From Vulcanimicrobiota bacterium (GTDB lineage: Bacteria > Vulcanimicrobiota > Vulcanimicrobiia > Vulcanimicrobiales > Vulcanimicrobiaceae), in assembly GCA_019233415.1 (NCBI GenBank), contig JAFAMK010000185.1:1-13079 (forward strand): a stretch of DNA of 13,079 nucleotides. Reading direction: 5' to 3'. A program made the translations under genes and the position numbers. Shown here one piece after another: positions 1-7,134 of this stretch. Below the pieces are notes generated by a model. The model ran no database searches and had not been told where the DNA came from. It saw nothing but the letters and a program-made list of their open reading frames with translations. Numbering within the stretch: position 1 is the first letter of the stretch; every line of letters starts with the position of its first letter.

Positions 1-486
1 GGCGCGACGGTCATCGCAACGGTCGGAACCGACGACAAGGCGAAACTCGCGCGCGAGGCCGGCGCCGACCACGTGATCGTGTACGCCGAGGAAGACTTCG
101 CCGAAGCAACCGTCAAGCTGATCGGCGAGCACGCGGTCGACGTCGCGTACGACTCGGTCGGCAAGGACACGTGGGAGCGCAGCCTGAGCCTGCTGCGCAA
201 GCGCGGAACGCTGGTCGTCTACGGGAACGCGAGCGGGCCGATGCCGCCGATCGAACCGCAGCGGCTCGCCGCCGCCGGCTCCGTCTACCTCACGCGCCCG
301 ACGCTCTTCGACTACCTGCGCACGCGCGACGAACTGCTGGGCCGCGCCGACGAGCTGTTCGCCGCCGTCCGCGCCGGCAAGCTGCATGCGCGCATCGGCG
401 CAACGTACCCGCTCGCCGACGCCGCACGAGCGCACACCGACCTCGAAGCGCGCAAGACGGTCGGCAAGCTGCTGCTGATTCCCTAG
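1..486 (+). CDS. Quinone oxidoreductase / zinc-type alcohol dehydrogenase-like protein (3' part)
   Basis: The frame is open from base 1, so the N-terminal catalytic part lies outside the window; about 161 residues remain. They fit the second half of the NAD(P)H:quinone oxidoreductase branch of the medium-chain dehydrogenases. An ATVIATVGTDDKAKLAREAGADHVI stretch (residues about 2-26, broken here only by naming) is the Rossmann strand and helix that follows the dinucleotide-binding loop. Then come VDVAYDSVG, a strand RGTLVVYGNASG, and the C-terminal YPLADAARAHTDLEARKTVGKL segment typical of quinone reductases. This family usually reduces quinones or enones with NADPH and lacks zinc; the substrate here is unknown. 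The TAG stop shares four bases with the TAG stop of the convergent PPOX-family gene. The family assignment is firm; the exact activity is inference. Confidence 0.88.
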   Translation, partial: GATVIATVGTDDKAKLAREAGADHVIVYAEEDFAEATVKLIGEHAVDVAYDSVGKDTWERSLSLLRKRGTLVVYGNASGPMPPIEPQRLAAAGSVYLTRPTLFDYLRTRDELLGRADELFAAVRAGKLHARIGATYPLADAARAHTDLEARKTVGKLLLIP

Positions 487-1121
487 AACTTCCGCATCTC
501 GGGCGGTGCGACGCCGATGGCGGTCGTGCCGTCCGGCTGCGGCTCGCCGTAGGTGAGCGTGAGCGGGATGACGCCGCCCCAGACCTCGTGGCGCTTGTCG
601 GGTTCGGGATCGTTCGGGCCGCCGGTGCGCACTTTCGCCGAAGCGCGATCGAGCGCGAGTGCGATGACCGCCGTCGCGCTCAGCTCGCCGGAGCTCATCG
701 CGCGCAGCTGCTCGCGCCGGCCCGGCAGCAGATGGTCGAAGAGCGCGTCGAGCAGTTGCACTTTTTCGTGCGGATCGTCGACCGCGCGCGCGACGCCGTG
801 GATGACCACCGAGCGATAGTTCATCGACGAGTGAAACGCGCTGCGCGCGAGGACGAGCCCGTCGAGCAGCGTGACCGTCGCGCAGATCGGTGCACCTGCC
901 GCAGCCGCCGAGAGCATGCCGGCGCGCGTCGAACCGTGGATGACGAGTTCGTCGCCGACGCGCGCGCAGGCGAACGGGATGACGACCGGCGCGCCGTCGA
1001 CGACGACGCCGACGTGCACGACGTAGGCCGCGTCGAGGATCGCGTCGACCGTGTCGCGGTCGTAGTGCGCGCGGTCGGCGAGCCGTCCGACGCGCAGGTT
1101 GGGAACGGGGAGGCTGCTCAC
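483..1121 (-). CDS. Pyridoxamine 5'-phosphate oxidase (PPOX)-family FMN-binding split-barrel protein
   Basis: A 212-residue protein with a GTG start, 9 nt after the TAG of the MocR-type regulator, so the two are probably cotranscribed. The sequence follows the Pyridox_ox_2 / NimA-like flavin-binding split barrel: DRDTVDAILDAAYVVHVGVV near the N terminus, PVVIPFACARVGDELVIHGS (residues about 45-65), then TVTLLDGLVLARSAFHSSMN and YRSVVIHGVA around the FMN site, a PGRREQLR segment, and a C-terminal SAKVRTGGP...VWGGVIPLT. Members bind FMN (some bind F420 or heme) and act on diverse small substrates; true PNP oxidase activity is not implied. Pairing with a PLP-dependent MocR regulator is a recurrent arrangement as I know it, so a role near vitamin B6 or amine metabolism is plausible but inferred. 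No strong ribosome site is seen; translational coupling is likely. Confidence 0.9.
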   Translation of the reverse strand: MSSLPVPNLRVGRLADRAHYDRDTVDAILDAAYVVHVGVVVDGAPVVIPFACARVGDELVIHGSTRAGMLSAAAAGAPICATVTLLDGLVLARSAFHSSMNYRSVVIHGVARAVDDPHEKVQLLDALFDHLLPGRREQLRAMSSGELSATAVIALALDRASAKVRTGGPNDPEPDKRHEVWGGVIPLTLTYGEPQPDGTTAIGVAPPEMRKF

Positions 1122-1130
1122 CCGCCGATG

Positions 1131-2591
1131 CTACGCGCCGGGCCGCCGCTCCGTCGAGGTCCGATTCACGGACGGCGGCGGGTGCCGCGGCTCGAACGCG
1201 TGCGCGAGCCGCTCGACCGCACGCGCGATCGCCGCCGGCCCGCCGGCCGCGAACCCGAGCACGAGCCCGGCCGGCCCGTGCAGGTCGAGCGCGTAGCGCG
1301 AAAGCGCGGGTGCGACGACGCCATGTGCTGCAGCCGTCTCGGCGAGCGCGACGTCGTCGGCCTCGACGCGCGCCGCGACGTGCAGGCCGGTCGCCGCGCC
1401 CTGCACGCGCACCACGCCGCCGAGCCGGCGTTCGAGCGCGCCGACGAGCGCGTCGCGCCGGTCGCGGTAGTGCGCCGACGCGCGGCGCACGTGCAACGCG
1501 AAGTGCCCGTCGGCGACGAACGCCGCGAGCGCGGCCTGCAACGGATATGCCGGCCCGCCGGAAACGGTCGCGCGCGCCGCCGCGAACGCGTCGACGAGCG
1601 CGTCGGGAACGACGATCCACGCGACGCGCAAACCCGGCACGAGCGTCTTGCTGAACGTGCCGACGTAGAGCACGCGCGCGTCGTCGAGCCCCTGCAGCGC
1701 CGGAAGCGGCGCGCCGTCGTAGCGGAACTCCGCGTCGTAGTCGTCTTCGATCACGTATGCGCCGGCGGAACGCGCCCACGCGAGCAAGTCGAGCCGCCGC
1801 CGCAAGTCCATCACGACGCCGGTCGGGTACTGGTGCGACGGCGTGACGTACGCGAGCTGCGCCGCGCGCGGCGCGCGCGCGACGTCGAAGCCGTCGTCGT
1901 CGAGCGGAACCGGCGCGAGCGTTCCGCCCGCCGCCACGACCGCATCGCGCAGCGCGGCGTAGCCGGGATCTTCGACCGCGACGACGTCGCCGGGATCGAG
2001 CGTCATGTCGGCGATCAGCGCGAGCGCGGCGCGCGTTCCTTCGACGACGACGACGTTGTCGGCGCCGAGCGTGACGCCGCGCGTTTGGCGCAAGTGCGTC
2101 GCGAGCGCCTCGCGCAGCGGCCGGTACCCGCACGGATCGCCGTAACCACGCGTCGCGGGGGCGTCGAGCCAACGGTTCGCGACGCGACGCCACACGGCGT
2201 CCGGGAAGAGCGTCAGGTCGGGAACGCCGGGCCGGAAGAGCGCGGGCGGACCGCTGCCGTCGGGATCGTCGAGCGGCGGATAGCGGCGCGCGCGCATCGA
2301 GAGCCGCGGCGGTGCTTCGTCGGCGACCGTCGCGCCGCGCGGGCGCAGCGGCAGCCCGGCCGCGACGTACGTCCCCGCGCCGGTGCGCGTCTCGAGATAG
2401 CCCTCGGCGACGAGCTGGTCGACCGCCTGCGTGACCGTGTTACGCGAAACGCCGAGCTGCTGCGCGAGCGCGCGCGAGGCGTGCAGTCGCGTGCCGCCGG
2501 CCAGTTCACCGTGCAGGATCGCATCGCGCAGGTGCGTCGCGAGCTGCCGGTGCAGCGCGACCGGCGAGTCGCGGTCGGGGAAGAACGACAC
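1131..2591 (-). CDS. MocR/PdxR-type transcriptional regulator (GntR wing helix fused to class I aminotransferase fold)
   Basis: 486 residues from a GTG start, the usual MocR length. Residues about 12-75 are a GntR winged helix (LHRQLATHLRDAILHGEL, then LGVSRNTVTQAVDQLVAEGY and TRTGAGTYV). After a linker, residues about 115-480 are a fold-type I aminotransferase: GYRPLREALATHLR, PSHQYPTGVVMDLRRR, IEDDYDAEFRYDG with the Asp that contacts PLP nitrogen, and GTFSKTLVPGLRVAW with the Schiff-base Lys at about 315. Family members bind PLP and often an amino acid or amine through this domain and regulate nearby genes; PdxR controls PLP synthesis and GabR controls GABA use. Here it is third in a four-gene operon, 11 nt after the M16 partner and 9 nt before the PPOX gene, rather than divergent from its target as is common. 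The ligand is unknown. Confidence 0.93.
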   Translation of the reverse strand: MSFFPDRDSPVALHRQLATHLRDAILHGELAGGTRLHASRALAQQLGVSRNTVTQAVDQLVAEGYLETRTGAGTYVAAGLPLRPRGATVADEAPPRLSMRARRYPPLDDPDGSGPPALFRPGVPDLTLFPDAVWRRVANRWLDAPATRGYGDPCGYRPLREALATHLRQTRGVTLGADNVVVVEGTRAALALIADMTLDPGDVVAVEDPGYAALRDAVVAAGGTLAPVPLDDDGFDVARAPRAAQLAYVTPSHQYPTGVVMDLRRRLDLLAWARSAGAYVIEDDYDAEFRYDGAPLPALQGLDDARVLYVGTFSKTLVPGLRVAWIVVPDALVDAFAAARATVSGGPAYPLQAALAAFVADGHFALHVRRASAHYRDRRDALVGALERRLGGVVRVQGAATGLHVAARVEADDVALAETAAAHGVVAPALSRYALDLHGPAGLVLGFAAGGPAAIARAVERLAHAFEPRHPPPSVNRTSTERRPGA

Positions 2592-2602
2592 GCGCGAGGC
2601 CG

Positions 2603-3988
2603 TCAGCCGCCGAGTGCGGGTGACCCCAGGTCGAGCGCGTCGAACGGGATCACGCGCACGTCGGCGTGCACCTGCATGATCGCGTCCGCGAACTTCGCCG
2701 CATCGCCGACCAGGACGACGAATGCATCCGGAATCAGGCTGCGCTCGGCGAACGCGCGCACCGACGCCGCGTCGACCGCACCGACCGCCTGCGTGTAGCG
2801 CTGCAGCTCGCCGAGCGGGACCTCGTAGAGCACGTGCTCGGTCACCGAGCCGGCGATCCCGTCGATCGTCTCGATCGCGCGGTAGAAGCCACCGACCAGC
2901 GTCGCCTTGCGCGTGACGAGATCGTCGTCGCTCGCCGGTTCGGTCGAGAGCGACGCGACCGTCGCGAGCGTCACCTCGACCGCTTCGGCCGCACGCGTGT
3001 GGTCGACGAGCGTCGTCGCGGTGAACAGCCCCGGCATCCGGCGCGCCGGCAGCGCGGCGCCCGCGCCGTACGAAAGCCCGCGCTTGACGCGAATCTCCTG
3101 GTTGAGCCGGCCACTGTATCCGGACAGCACCGCGCTCGCGACCAGCGCCGCGTAATAGTCGGGCGAGCGGCGCGGGATCGTGATGCGGCCGACGTTGACC
3201 GCGGTGCGCCCGGCGTCGGGTTTGTCGACGATGACGACACGCGCCCGCGACGGCGGGATCGGCGCGTCGGGACGCGGGTCGAGCGGCGTCGAGGGCGCGC
3301 GCCAGTCACCCAGCACGCGCTCGGCGAGCGCGAACGCCTCGTCGGTCGTCAGGTCGCCGCCGAGCACGAGCACCGCGTCGTCCGGCCGGTAGAAGCGCTC
3401 GTGGAACCACGCGACGCGCTCGCGCCCGAGCGCCGCCAGCGACGCCGCGGTCCCCGCGACCGGATGGCCGTACGGCGCGCCGCCGTAGCCGACGCGGTGC
3501 GAGACGAGCCGCGCCAGCGCGCTCGGGTTCGCGTAGGTCAGCGTGAGGTCCGAGAGCGACTTCGTGCGCACGCGCTCGACCTCGCGCGGCGCGAACGCCG
3601 GCCGGCGCACGACCTCGTCGAGCAGGGCGAAGACGTGCGGAAACGCCGGCGTCGTCGCGCTGGCGCTGACGATCGTCGCGTCGTAGCCCGAGGCGGCGTC
3701 GAGCCGCGCGCCGAGCGCGTCGGTCGCGGCGGCCAGTTCGGTCGCACCGCGCTCCACCGTTCCCTGTGTCAGCAACGCGGCGACCAGCGCGGCGAGACCG
3801 GCTTCGTCTTCGTGCTCGGCGGCGCCGCCGCAGCGCACGACGAGCTGCGCCGCGACCAGCGGCAAGTTGCGCTGCGAGAACGCGACGACGCGCAGCCCGT
3901 TGTCGAGCACGCGCTCGACCGGCATCGGAACGACCGCGTCGCGCGGCGGCCCGGCGGCGGGGATGGTGGAGAGCACGGCGTCGCTCAC
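2603..3988 (-). CDS. M16 family peptidase-like subunit, non-catalytic partner
   Basis: 461 residues from a GTG that overlaps the TGA of the upstream M16 gene (GTGA), so translation is probably coupled. The open frame continues upstream but only as antisense of the neighbouring gene's frame; homology begins at VERVLDNGLRVVAFSQRNLP (about residues 24-43). Aligned with its partner, the zinc-binding HLFEH becomes ALVAA (residues 67-71), so both zinc His residues and the catalytic Glu are Ala. The C-terminal M16 domain keeps the substrate-binding R/Y element EIRVKRGLSYG (about residues 298-308). This is the known division of labour in two-subunit M16B peptidases and in mitochondrial processing peptidase: one subunit with zinc, one with the R/Y motif. 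Other family marks are YPDD-like FYRPDDAVLVLGGDL (199-213) and VDKPDAGRTAV. The substrate is unknown. Confidence 0.92.
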   Translation of the reverse strand: MSDAVLSTIPAAGPPRDAVVPMPVERVLDNGLRVVAFSQRNLPLVAAQLVVRCGGAAEHEDEAGLAALVAALLTQGTVERGATELAAATDALGARLDAASGYDATIVSASATTPAFPHVFALLDEVVRRPAFAPREVERVRTKSLSDLTLTYANPSALARLVSHRVGYGGAPYGHPVAGTAASLAALGRERVAWFHERFYRPDDAVLVLGGDLTTDEAFALAERVLGDWRAPSTPLDPRPDAPIPPSRARVVIVDKPDAGRTAVNVGRITIPRRSPDYYAALVASAVLSGYSGRLNQEIRVKRGLSYGAGAALPARRMPGLFTATTLVDHTRAAEAVEVTLATVASLSTEPASDDDLVTRKATLVGGFYRAIETIDGIAGSVTEHVLYEVPLGELQRYTQAVGAVDAASVRAFAERSLIPDAFVVLVGDAAKFADAIMQVHADVRVIPFDALDLGSPALGG

Positions 3989-5277
3989 GCGGGGAGGTAC
4001 TCGACGACGGTGCGGTTCTCCGGGCGCAGATACGTGCGCGCGACGCGCAGCACGTCGTCCGCGCTGACCGCGAGGTAGCGCGCAAGGTCGCCGTTGACGA
4101 CTTCGGGATCGCCGCGCTCGGTCACCGCGCGCACGAGTGCGAGCGAGATGCCGCTGTTCGTCTGGCGCGAGCGCACGAGGCTGCTCGCGATCTGCGTGCG
4201 CACGCGCTCCAGCTCGGCCGCGTCGGGCGGCTCGGCGACGACGCGTTCGATTTCTTCCGCGAGCGCGGCGCGCGCGGTATCGAGCGCGACCCCGCGCGCA
4301 CACGTCACGCGCAAGCCGAACAGCCCCGGGTGCTCGCGCAGGTCGGCCGACGCGTACGCGCTCGTCGCGACCTGCTTGCGGTACACGAGCGAGGTGTAGA
4401 GCCGCGAGGAGCGGCCCGAGCCGAGCAGCGTCTCGAGCACGTCGAGCGCCGCGGCGTCGGGGTGCGATGCTGCCGGGATGTGGTAGACTTCCTCGGCCGC
4501 GGGGAGCGGGACGTTCGCCGCGCGATAGACGAAGACGCGTTCGGCGCGCTGCTCCGGTTCGACGGCGTGCACGCGCGGAACCGGCGTGTTCGGCGTCGGG
4601 ATCGTTCCGAACCAGCGCTCGATCGTGCGCAGCGCCGCATCGGGGTCGAGGTCGCCGGCGACGACGACGACCGCGTTGTCGGGCCGGTAGTACGTCGCGT
4701 GAAACGCGACGACGTCGTCGAGCGAAGCCGCGTTGAGCTGCGCCGGATCGCCGATCACGCCGCGCCGGTACGGATGGACCGCGTACGCTTCGCGGTTGAC
4801 CAACTCGTCGAGCATCCCGTACGGCTCGGCGAGGATGCGCTGGTCGTACTCCCCGATCACGACCTCGCGCTCGGTCGCGAAGTTCTCCGCGTTGACGTCG
4901 AGCGACGCGAGCCGGTCGGCCTCGGCCCACAGCAGCCGCTCGAGGTGGTTCGACGGAACGACCTCGTAGTAGTTCGTGATGTCTTCCGACGTGAAGGCGT
5001 TGTTGTAGCCGCCGACGTCCTCGGTCAGCCGGTCGATCGTCTCGGGCGCCGTCCCCGAGGTACCCTTGAACATCAGGTGCTCGAAGAGGTGCGCGAACCC
5101 CGAGCGCTCGGGCGGGTCGTCCTTCCCGCCGACGCGGTAAGCGACGTTGATCGCGACCGAGGGGACCCGCGGGTCGGGGACGAGGATGGCGCGCAGGCCG
5201 TTGGGGAGGGTGTGGTCGACGTAGCGCAGGGGCGCCACGTCGATCGCCGAGGCGGCGATCGTCGGTAGTGCGGTCAC
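3985..5277 (-). CDS. M16 family zinc metallopeptidase, catalytic subunit
   Basis: 430 residues. GTG start chosen because a GGAGAG ribosome site (5286-5281 on the minus strand) lies just upstream and family homology starts soon after (HTLPNGLRAILVPDPRVPSV). The inverted zinc motif is intact: H63-L-F-E66-H67 within SGFAHLFEHLMFKG, with the third zinc ligand probably E143 in EREVVIGEYDQR. A second M16 domain follows from about residue 210 (RVFVYRAANVPLPAAEEVYH). Family members are zinc peptidases that enclose short or unfolded peptides between paired half-shells. With the non-catalytic partner directly downstream it probably forms a heterodimer. No signal peptide or membrane segment is seen at this start, so a cytoplasmic location is likely. 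It heads the operon that runs on to the MocR and PPOX genes and is divergent from imuA. Confidence 0.94.
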   Translation of the reverse strand: MTALPTIAASAIDVAPLRYVDHTLPNGLRAILVPDPRVPSVAINVAYRVGGKDDPPERSGFAHLFEHLMFKGTSGTAPETIDRLTEDVGGYNNAFTSEDITNYYEVVPSNHLERLLWAEADRLASLDVNAENFATEREVVIGEYDQRILAEPYGMLDELVNREAYAVHPYRRGVIGDPAQLNAASLDDVVAFHATYYRPDNAVVVVAGDLDPDAALRTIERWFGTIPTPNTPVPRVHAVEPEQRAERVFVYRAANVPLPAAEEVYHIPAASHPDAAALDVLETLLGSGRSSRLYTSLVYRKQVATSAYASADLREHPGLFGLRVTCARGVALDTARAALAEEIERVVAEPPDAAELERVRTQIASSLVRSRQTNSGISLALVRAVTERGDPEVVNGDLARYLAVSADDVLRVARTYLRPENRTVVEYLPA

Positions 5278-5340
5278 GGGCTCTCCGGTTCATCCCCACC
5301 GGGGGCCGGCGCACCTGCTTGCCGGGGGCTCGGCTGGGAG

Positions 5341-5370
5341 TTGACATCGAACATATGTTCGATTTACGAT
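5341..5370 (+). promoter_or_regulatory. LexA-box promoter of imuA
   Basis: A perfect 16-bp palindrome TCGAACATATGTTCGA (5347-5362) matches the CGAAC-N4-GTTCG SOS operator known for Gram-positive-type LexA. It directly follows a consensus -35, TTGACA (5341-5346). A -10-like TACGAT lies at 5365-5370, 18 nt from the -35, so a bound repressor would cover the promoter spacer. The predicted transcription start near 5377 is only a few bases before the imuA ATG at 5380. The operator is a direct sequence match; the promoter assignment is inference. Confidence 0.88.
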
Positions 5371-5379
5371 AGCACTCCC

Positions 5380-6144
5380 ATGAGCGCCGACCCCGCTTTC
5401 GCGGCCCTGCGCGAACGCTTCGACCATCGTCACCGGGAGACGACGGGGGCGGCGTTCGTGCTCGGCGAGGAGGCGGTGCTTCGGACCGAGCTGACCGCGC
5501 TGGACGCCGTGCTGGGTGGGGGCTTCCGGCGCGGGACGATCGGGACGCTCGAGGGGCCGCCGAGCTCGGGCCGGAGCGCGCTTGCCGCGCGTCTCCTCGC
5601 GGCGGCGACGCGGCGCGGGCTGGGGGCGATCGTGGGTGTCGATCTGTTCCCGCCCGCCCTGGCGGCGGCCAAGGTCCGGCTGGAGCGGCTGCTGATCGTG
5701 CGGACCGACACGCCGCTCGACGCCGCCCGCGCGGCCGACATCATCGTGCGCTCCGGCGCGTTCACCGTCGTCGTGATCCCGGCGCTCCCCAGCGGGCGCG
5801 GGACCAGTACCGCCGCCTGGACGCGTCTCGCGAGCCTCGCGCACCGCTCCAACACGCTGCTGATCGCGCTCGGCGTCGAGGCCTCGTCGGAGCTGCGCTA
5901 CGTCGCATCGGTTCGGCTCGAAACGTCGATCGAACGGACTCGCTGGAACGGCCCGTCCGGCCCCTGCTGCGAGCTGATCGGATACGACGTGCGCGTCGTC
6001 GTGCGCAAACACAAACGCGCCGCCCCGGTGGGCGACGCGCTCGTGCGATGCGAAGGATTCGAAGACCGGCCGTTGTTCGTCGACGTGCGCGAGCGCGAGT
6101 TCGTCGCGGAGCCGGCGGAGGAGGAGGACGAGGTCTTGCGCTAG
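5380..6144 (+). CDS. imuA: ImuA-like RecA-fold protein, SOS mutagenesis accessory factor
   Basis: 254 residues from the ATG at 5380. An in-frame TTG at 5341 exists but is the -35 element of the promoter, so it cannot be the start. Residues about 33-75 read RTELTALDAVLGGGFRRGTI followed by EGPPSSGRSALAARLL. This is the RecA-like LD..LGGG..RG strand and a degenerate Walker A, GPPSSGRS, with Arg in place of the usual Lys. The rest keeps the RecA-like core (LLIVRTDTPLDAARAADIIV, FTVVVIPAL) but is short, as in ImuA. In other bacteria ImuA works with ImuB and DnaE2 in error-prone repair after DNA damage. The LexA box upstream supports SOS control. Unusually, imuB is not adjacent but 3.5 kb away. 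No Shine-Dalgarno sequence is seen and the leader is very short. The stop shares CTAG with the convergent gene. Confidence 0.85.
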   Translation: MSADPAFAALRERFDHRHRETTGAAFVLGEEAVLRTELTALDAVLGGGFRRGTIGTLEGPPSSGRSALAARLLAAATRRGLGAIVGVDLFPPALAAAKVRLERLLIVRTDTPLDAARAADIIVRSGAFTVVVIPALPSGRGTSTAAWTRLASLAHRSNTLLIALGVEASSELRYVASVRLETSIERTRWNGPSGPCCELIGYDVRVVVRKHKRAAPVGDALVRCEGFEDRPLFVDVREREFVAEPAEEEDEVLR

Positions 6145-6464
6145 CGCTGGTGCCAGCGGTTGTTCTTGTCGAAGTAGATGCGGTCGGAGAGGTTGTTCTC
6201 TTCGCGGTTCAGCTGGTGGTACTCGCCCGAGGTGAGGCGGCCGTCGTTGTGGCGCAGATCGTAGGCGCGCTGCGCCTGGATGCGGTCGAGGCCGTTGTCG
6301 AGCCGGTGGTACTCGCCGTACGTCAGCTGACCACTGTGCACGCCCTGGGCGATGCGGCCCTGCTGGTTGTCGATGCGCTGTTCGACTTCGCCGTCGGCGC
6401 TGGCGGCCAGCGGCGCGATGAGCCCGGCGAGAAGGGCGGTTGCGACGAGCGTCTTCGTGAACAT
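6141..6464 (-). CDS. Small secreted protein with two LTxxE helical repeats
   Basis: 107 residues. The ATG at 6464 is chosen over upstream in-frame starts because an AGGAGA ribosome site (6475-6470 on the minus strand) is 5 nt away and it opens a clear signal peptide, MFTKTLVATALLAGLIAPLA, with likely cleavage after ASA. The mature part is charged and predicted helical, with two related units: GRIAQGVHSGQLTYGEYHRL and HNDGRLTSGEYHQLNREEN, ending in LSDRIYFDKNN. I recognise this pattern (RIxxGVxSGxLTxxE ... DGxLTxxExxxLNxxxNxLSxxIYxxKHN) from small exported proteins of unknown function common in proteobacteria and other phyla. The function is not known. It is convergent with imuA, and the two TAG stops share four bases. 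Confidence 0.8.
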   Translation of the reverse strand: MFTKTLVATALLAGLIAPLAASADGEVEQRIDNQQGRIAQGVHSGQLTYGEYHRLDNGLDRIQAQRAYDLRHNDGRLTSGEYHQLNREENNLSDRIYFDKNNRWHQR

Positions 6465-6578
6465 GAGCGTCTCCTGAAGAAGCGATTTGATGAGTGCGTC
6501 TTGCGTTGTCGGATGCGGTCCGGATGAGTCCGTATGGCCCATGTACGCATCGCGCAGAGGCGTCATCACCCGCTCTCA

Positions 6579-6590
6579 GTGAACGTTCAC
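6579..6590. repeat. 12-bp perfect palindrome GTGAACGTTCAC
   Basis: GTGAACGTTCAC reads the same on both strands. It lies in the 154-nt gap between the two minus-strand secreted-protein genes, 115 nt upstream of the start codon of the 107-residue one. Such a site could be a dimeric-repressor operator. It is not a LexA box because the GAAC and GTTC halves are not separated. I could not place a convincing -35/-10 pair around it. Confidence 0.35.
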
Positions 6591-6618
6591 CGCCTTTTCA
6601 GCCCGAGTTCATCTCCGC

Positions 6619-7104
6619 TCAGAGCGGCTTGAGCGGACGCGACTGCATCGAGGTGACGCCCGCGGCGCCGGCGAGCGCGTTCGCGTCGACTGCGAGCGCG
6701 CGCGCCGCGGCCGACGGGCTCGGGCACGACATGTCGGGCGAGACCGCGCCGTGGTAGCCGATCCACGTGGTCGAGCCGAACGAGACGCTCTTCATGCAGT
6801 GCACGGCCGGCAACGTGTCGAGCCGCCCAGCGGCATTCAAGTCGTCGAAGAAGCGGGCGACGAGCGCGGCCGGCGCGCGACGTCGTCCCGGGACGCGCAC
6901 GGGGATGGCCCCCTGCTGGACTTCGATCAACCCGCTGGCGTAGATGCGCAGCCGGTATCCTTCGCGGTTGGTCGACCCCGAGTTGACGATCAGCGCTTCG
7001 CCATCGGCGCGGGGAGCGTTGAGCGGCGGACCGACGCGCGGCCCGGAAGACACCGAAACCGAGGCTGGGATCACGAGCAGCGCGGCGAGCATGAATGACA
7101 GCAT
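6619..7104 (-). CDS. Putative secreted protein of unknown function
   Basis: 161 residues from the ATG at 7104; an in-frame ATG at 7092 (MLAALLVIPAS) is an equal alternative. A GAGGGG run precedes the first ATG but sits very close. The N terminus MLSFMLAALLVIPASVSVSS is a hydrophobic, signal-peptide-like segment lacking a positive residue. The mature region has GYRLRIYASGLIEVQQG, then a charged VPGRRRAPAALVARFFDDLN, and a C-terminal block with two cysteines, VHCMKSVSFGSTTWIGYHG and SPDMSCPSP, which could form a disulfide outside the cytoplasm. I do not recognise a named family. The gene starts 30 nt after the GntR stop, so it may belong to the hydrolase-regulator operon. Codon use is like the neighbours. 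It is probably a real gene; the function is unknown. Confidence 0.7.
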   Translation of the reverse strand: MLSFMLAALLVIPASVSVSSGPRVGPPLNAPRADGEALIVNSGSTNREGYRLRIYASGLIEVQQGAIPVRVPGRRRAPAALVARFFDDLNAAGRLDTLPAVHCMKSVSFGSTTWIGYHGAVSPDMSCPSPSAAARALAVDANALAGAAGVTSMQSRPLKPL

Positions 7105-7134
7105 GTCCCCTCAACGTGCGGGCATGCCACCGCG

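Noticed and set aside
171..2798. Long plus-strand open frame of 875 codons
   Set aside because: It runs antisense to the PPOX and MocR genes, is made almost wholly of Arg, Ala, Asp and Val, and shows no domain. It is a by-product of GC-rich codon use on the other strand. The same applies to 2666-4078, 3766-5268, 7779-8903 and 11447-12712.
5290..6012. 240-codon minus-strand frame opposite imuA
   Set aside because: Low-complexity Arg/Pro/Gly-rich product with no motifs; imuA on the plus strand has clear RecA-like motifs and a promoter.
6507..6533. GGATGAGTCCG-type sequence resembling a hammerhead ribozyme core
   Set aside because: The CTGANGA core reads CGGATGA and no GAAA partner or cleavage triplet is placed correctly.
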